In this document: piece after piece, positions 59,221 through 64,000 of the stretch
Position numbering within the stretch: position 1 is the first letter of the stretch
Layout of the letters: each line of letters opens with the position of its first letter
Assembly: GCF_021869535.1 (NCBI RefSeq)
Contig: NW_026262734.1
Location: 105,497,088 to 105,561,087, forward strand
Reading direction: 5' to 3'
Length of the DNA stretch: 64,000 nucleotides
From: Mytilus californianus
Taxonomy: Eukaryota > Mollusca > Bivalvia > Mytilida > Mytilidae
The notes under the pieces: generated by a model
What the model saw: the letters and a program-made list of their open reading frames with translations, nothing else
Told to the model about the DNA's origin: nothing
Databases searched by the model: none
Made by a program: the position numbers and the translations under genes

Positions 59221-60863
59221 TGTCGAGCCTGCGACTTTTGTCGCAGAAAGCTCGACATAGGGATAGCGATCCGGCGGCGGCGGCGGCGGCGTTAGCTAAC
59301 TTCTTAAAAGCTTTATATTTTAGAAGGTGGAAGGCCTGGATGCTTCATACTTTGTATATGGATGCCTCATGTTACGAAGTTTCCGTCAGTCACATGTCCA
59401 ATTTCCTTGACCTCATTTTCATGGTTCAGTGACTACTTGAAAAAAAAAATCAGATTATTTGTAATGTTAAATTCTCTCTTATTATAAGTAATAGGATAAC
59501 TATATTTAGTATGTGCGTACCTTGCAAGGTCCTCATGCCTGTCAGACAGTTTTCACTTGACCTTGACCTCATTTCATGGATCAGTGAACAAGGTTAAGTT
59601 TTGGTGGTCAAGTCCATATCTCAGATACTATAAGCAATAGGTCTAGTATATTTGGTGTATGGAAGGACTGTAAGGTGTACATGTCCAACTGGCAGGTGTC
59701 ATCTGACCTTGACCTCATTTTCATGGTTCAGTGGTTATAGTTAAGTTTTTGTGTTTTGGTCTGTTTTTCTTATACTGTATGCAATAGGTCTATTATATTT
59801 GGTGTATGGAATGATTGTAAGGTGAACATGTCCAACTGGCAGGTGTCATCTGACCTTGACCTCATTTTCATGGTTCAGTGGTTATAGTTAAGTTTTTGTG
59901 TTTTGGTCTGTTTTTCTTATACTGTATGCAATAGGTCTATTATATTTGGTGTATGGAATGATTGTAAGGTGTACATGTCCAACTGGTAGGTGTCATCTGG
60001 CCTTGACCTCATTTTCATGGTTCAGTGGTTATAGTTAAGTTTTTGTGTTTTGGTCCGTTTTTCTTATACTTTATCCAATAGGTCTACTATATTTGGTGTA
60101 TGGAATGATTGTAAGGGGTACATGTCCAGCTGGCAGGTGTCATCTGACCTTGACCTCATTTTCATGGTTCAGTGGTTATAGTTAAGTTTTTGTGTTTTGG
60201 TCCGTTTTTCTTATACTTTATCCAATAGGTCTACTATATTTGGTGTATGGAATGATTGTAAGGTGTACATGTCCAACTGGCAGGTGTCATCTGACTTTGA
60301 CCTCATTTTCATGGTTCAGTGGTCAAAGTTAAGTTTTTGAGTTTTGGTCTTTTTTCTTATACTATTATGCAATAAGTCAACTATATTTGGTGTATGGAAA
60401 TATTCTATGATGTACATGTCAGTCTCGCAGGTTTTATTTGACCTTGACCTCATTTTCACAGTTCATTGCTCAGTGTTAAGTTTATGTGTTTCAGTCTGTT
60501 TTTCTTAAACTATAAGCAATAGGTCAGCTATATTTGTTGTATGGAAGGATTGTAAGCTGTTCATGTCTGCCTGGCATGGTTCATCTGACTTTGACCTCAT
60601 TTTCACGATTCATTGGTCAATGTTTAGTTTTCTTGGTTAAGTCTGTTTCTTAGAAACTATAAGCAATAGGTCAACTATATTTAGTGTATTGAATGATTGT
60701 AAGGTGTACATGTATTTCTTGTTTGGTTTATATGACCTTGACTTCATTTTCTTGGATCATGTTAAGTTTATGTAATAGTTGTAGTAAAGCTTTCATTTAG
60801 GACTATCAACATAATATCAATGGTTAGTAAAGAAGGCGAGACATTTCAGCGTGTCCACTCTTG
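59221..60863 (+). mobile_element. Hairpin-headed tandem-repeat element C (complete, ~1.64 kb)
   Basis: The head (59221-59257) is the same nested hairpin, with a short GGC tract (59269-59290) and GTTAGCTAAC. About eight monomers follow. Unlike B, the middle-type monomer (GTGGTTATAGTTAAG) is repeated several times in a row at ~147-bp spacing, with more divergence. The diverged 3' section and the tail GGCGAGACATTTCAG...CACTCTTG are homologous to the end of element A. It abuts the array of B without a gap. Confidence 0.82.
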
Positions 60864-61017
60864 TTAATTAAGTCATCTTCAAAAATTGCAAAGTACACTA
60901 AATCTAAAAGGTTTTTCTAACATGAATATTTTGTTTCTAGTATTCATGAAATATTTGTTACTGCACATTAAGCAAAAACACTTCAATTAACCTTACAACA
61001 ATTTTCAGTTTATTGTC

Positions 61018-61725
61018 TCCTGCGCAACACGTTGCCGGGGACATAGAAATAATAAACCGGGTGTCCGTCCGTCCATTCAGTCTTGTTAGCGCTCATACGT
61101 GAACAATTCTTAAATAGGTTTATATCAGCAATGTCTTGGACAAGTTCCAAAAATGGTGCAGATTATTTATTTTAAAAAGAGGTATGCCCCTTGGAAACAT
61201 TAATTATATTGAAAATTGCATCGTTAGCGCTCTCATTTGTACAATTCTTGCCAGACTTTTATGAAACTTATATCATAGGTTTAAATTAGCAATGTCTTGG
61301 ACTATTTCGGAATCAATGTGCGAACCAATTATATTTAAAAGAGTTATGGCCCTTGAAAACATTAATTATATGGAAAATTGCATTGTTAGCGCTCTCATGT
61401 GTTCAATTCTTGTCAGAATTTTATGAAACTTAAATCATAGGTCTATATCAGTAATGTCTTTGAGGAGTTCGAAAATCAGTGCCGATCGATTATTTTTAAA
61501 ATATTCATGCCCTTGGAAATATTGATTATAGGGAAAATTGCCTTATGAGCGTCTAATGTGTACAATCTTGCCAGCTTTTAATAAAATTTATATTATAGGT
61601 TTATATCATCAATGTCTTTGACGAGTTAAAAAATCAGTGCTGATTAATTATTTTTGAAAGAGTTATGTCCTTTGGAAATATTGATTATATGGAAAATTGC
61701 ATGGTTAGAGCTCTCTGAAGCCTTC
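61018..61725 (+). mobile_element. Hairpin-headed element, family iii (TGTCTCCTGCGCAAC head)
   Basis: A palindromic head with GCGCAACACGTTGC at its centre and CCGGGGACA at its right side (about 61014-61043), then GTGTCCGTCCGTCC and about four units of 140-162 bp starting GTTAGCGCTCTCAT (61085, 61223, 61385, about 61545, 61704). Units contain TTATGAAACTTATATCATAG and GTTATGGCCCTTG, which align with TTATGAAACTTATA and GTTATGCCCCTT of family i at 15478 and 19183. The 3' end is unclear. Confidence 0.7.
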
Positions 61726-63340
61726 ATTTCTCTAAGATATTATTATTCCAGTTTCAAATAATTCCTTGTTTTAACCATAAACCTCATTATTTTAATTATA
61801 CAAAATTGAACACTTTGTGATTTTAGACTAGATTCAAGTATCTATTAAATAATGTCACCTAGTGCATTGTGTATCTAAGATTGGTAACCAATTTCTCATG
61901 AATGGGAAGGTTCTTTTGTTTTAGATCATTCATTTACCATAATGAGAATTTTAAGGGTATTTTATGTCTATTTAAAATTCATGAAGCATGTTATAGGGCT
62001 GATTTGTTAATTCTATTGAATGAGGGTGGGCCATACATATACATTTCAGAAAAGTTCTACATGGTTTCCCTTCGGGTATAAAGTTTTACAATAACCTTGG
62101 TTAGTAGATAAAAAAAATTTGCAAGACAGAAACATTCTTTTTTTTTTATTGCTGTGACCTTAATTTATTATTTATTGGGATTTCTTTAAGTTAATCTTTG
62201 GAAAGTTCATTTAAAGTTCAAAATTCTAATTATATTAGGTAAAAATGTATTTTGAAAATTAGTTCTAAAACATTCATATTTTGTAAGTGTAGTTTTATTT
62301 CGACTAAATCTGTTTACATTATATAAACATATATACATATTAATATTTGTGAAAAAGATCAATTCAGAAATGTTGTAAGCTAGTTATCATAAAAGTGGGG
62401 GATATAAAGTGACGCACATGGCCATCCATCCCTTAATTTATAACCCCAATAGTGTGGTTTTTTTCCATTTCCAGATGATAATAATATTACAGCTTGACCT
62501 AATCTTTTGAAACTTTTACAACATGTTCATGGGACCATTAAATATGGATGAAATTTCATTTTGATGGTTTTGACATACTATTGACTTAATTCCATTAAAA
62601 GTAACACAAACCCCATTAAAAACCTGGTGTGAACTGAGGTCCACAGGAGAGTAACCAGTTCCTGCTTCACTCGTCAATTAGGTGCAAAACTAAACACATA
62701 GAGCATGAAGATTAGATTGGTTTTTTTTTCAGTTATATGTTCGTAGTCTTGACTCTTGTTTTGTGTATACATATATATTGAAAGTGGATTATAATGCCGA
62801 ATTGCAGAATTTATCTAGTGCAAAAAGAAGGACAAACTTCTATGTATGTTCCCAATTCATGATATAATAAAATATTCCCATATGATCAGCTCTATATTTG
62901 TAGCCAACGGAATATACAATGAATAAGTGTTTTTGTGTGGGAGTCTTTTAAAATGCTATATATATACATGATCTTATAGTATAATCTGCCTTAATCCACA
63001 GTAATTAACAGTTATTGATTAACACGGTACCACAATGGAATTACCTTACTAATAAGACAAATATCTCATAAAGTTCCACAATGAAAGTACTAGCAAATAA
63101 TCCATAAATCCAAAGAACATCTCTTGTATTGGTGTCTATGTAGTCTTTTGGTACTCACTTTGAATATGGGAGATGATGGGATTGATACCCAGCTAGGTCA
63201 ACACATAGACCTTAAAATTGCTATTTCCTGGGTCTCCTCCATATACGCAGCATTTCATAGTAAAAGCAAAGGCAAGTGGGGTTAGAGTCAAAATAAGTGT
63301 ATGCACAATCTTACTGCTGACTGTTACCTTGTGAGTTAGC
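61726..63340. other. AT-rich non-coding DNA
   Basis: No exon, RNA gene or clear repeat could be identified. I looked for the missing BCKDK DxGxG-box exon and saw no candidate in any + strand frame. Confidence 0.55.
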
Positions 63341-63344
63341 ACAT

Positions 63345-63650
63345 TTAAAGCCAAGTTCAACATGTCAGTCTAGTATAAATCAGTGTATATTCATAGCTGA
63401 TTAACATGCTATCATCCTGATTTATACGCATATAATATTTACCACTAGATGTTTAAGTCCAGCATCATCATTCTAGTATAAAGCTTGGTATTTTCATATC
63501 TCATTAAAATCTTATCCTGAGTATCCATGTAATATTTGTCACTAGATGTTTAAGTCAAGCATATCAGTCTAGTATAAAGTAGGGTATATTCATATCTATT
63601 TTTAAAAAATCTTATTCTGAATATGTATGTAATACTTGCCACAAGTCATA
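63345..63650 (+). repeat. Degenerate ~100-bp tandem repeat, three copies
   Basis: CAGTCTAGTATAAA and variants at about 63366, 63469 and 63565, each followed by a TATTCATA block and a TAATATTTGCCACTAGATG-type block. Spacing is 103 and 96 bp, with many substitutions. Confidence 0.7.
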
Positions 63651-64000
63651 TAAGCATCCTTCAAGAGGGTCCCTAACTTTTATTAAGTGGGCATAAAAGG
63701 GGCTAAATAACAAAAAAATTAACCTACAGCAACTTTTCATTTATACCTCTCCTGCTGAGTTAAATTGTTAACTTTTAATCTATCACTTTTTGAAAGGTCA
63801 ACAATTTGTTTATTTTGTAAATTACGGTACATAAAACCAGACATAAACTTTTTTATGTATCTTTTATATGTAAGTTAAGTATAAATTGTTTATTTACTTA
63901 ATATTTTTACATATTTAATTTACTTGCTATTAAAGGGTATCATGCATTTGATTTGGCTTTTAATTCAAACTAAGTAAACTAGGGCCCAGTTTTTCATTCA
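63651..64000. other. AT-rich non-coding DNA to window end
   Basis: Nothing recognisable was seen in this stretch. Confidence 0.5.

Noticed and set aside
59221..60863. Element C as a nested insertion into element B
   Set aside because: After the C tail the B array does not resume and no B tail is present, so simple nesting is not supported, though a later deletion could hide it.

Overview
The window is animal nuclear DNA, most likely from a bivalve and probably a mussel of the Mytilus group. It is AT-rich and gene-poor, has long introns with GT/AG splice sites, and is dense in dispersed repeats that I recognise as typical of mussel genomes. The species call comes from memory of those repeats, not from a search.

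Layout. 1-5.0 kb: repeats, an 817-bp foldback palindrome (2014-2830), one doubtful minus-strand membrane ORF, then the promoter region of a gene. 5.09-23.41 kb: nine coding exons on the + strand of branched-chain alpha-ketoacid dehydrogenase kinase (BCKDK), reading in frame for 307 codons plus part of the next. The last quarter of the kinase (ATP-lid and G-box region) is not in the window, so intron 9 is either longer than 40 kb or the locus is rearranged. BCKDK introns carry palindromic MITE-like elements, minisatellites and several families of hairpin-headed elements with internal tandem repeats. 28.1-28.8 kb: a single-exon minus-strand gene for a 242-residue acidic, probably disordered protein that I do not recognise. 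28.9-34.4 kb: AT-rich DNA with dispersed repeats only.

34.5-60.9 kb: the main curiosity. Three copies of one hairpin-headed element (heads at 34514, 37106 and 59221) carry tandem arrays of a ~147-bp monomer. In the central copy three monomers (146+147+147) form a 440-bp higher-order repeat, present about 50 times over 22 kb. Marker variants show a second layer: 13-unit (5,715 bp) and 7-unit (3,075 bp) blocks alternate to give an 8,790-bp super-repeat present twice. Two of every three monomers contain TGACCTTGACCT, the reverse of AGGTCAAGGTCA, which includes a perfect ERR/SF-1-type nuclear-receptor site. The central copy has no tail and runs straight into the head of the third copy, giving head-array-head-array-tail, as expected of rolling-circle (Helitron/Helentron-like) read-through.

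60.9-64 kb: a related hairpin-headed element with ~160-bp repeats, then AT-rich DNA with a degenerate ~100-bp tandem repeat. No RNA genes, CRISPR arrays or prokaryotic features were seen. The two convincing genes have no evident functional link; the acidic-protein gene lies antisense within what is probably BCKDK intron 9.
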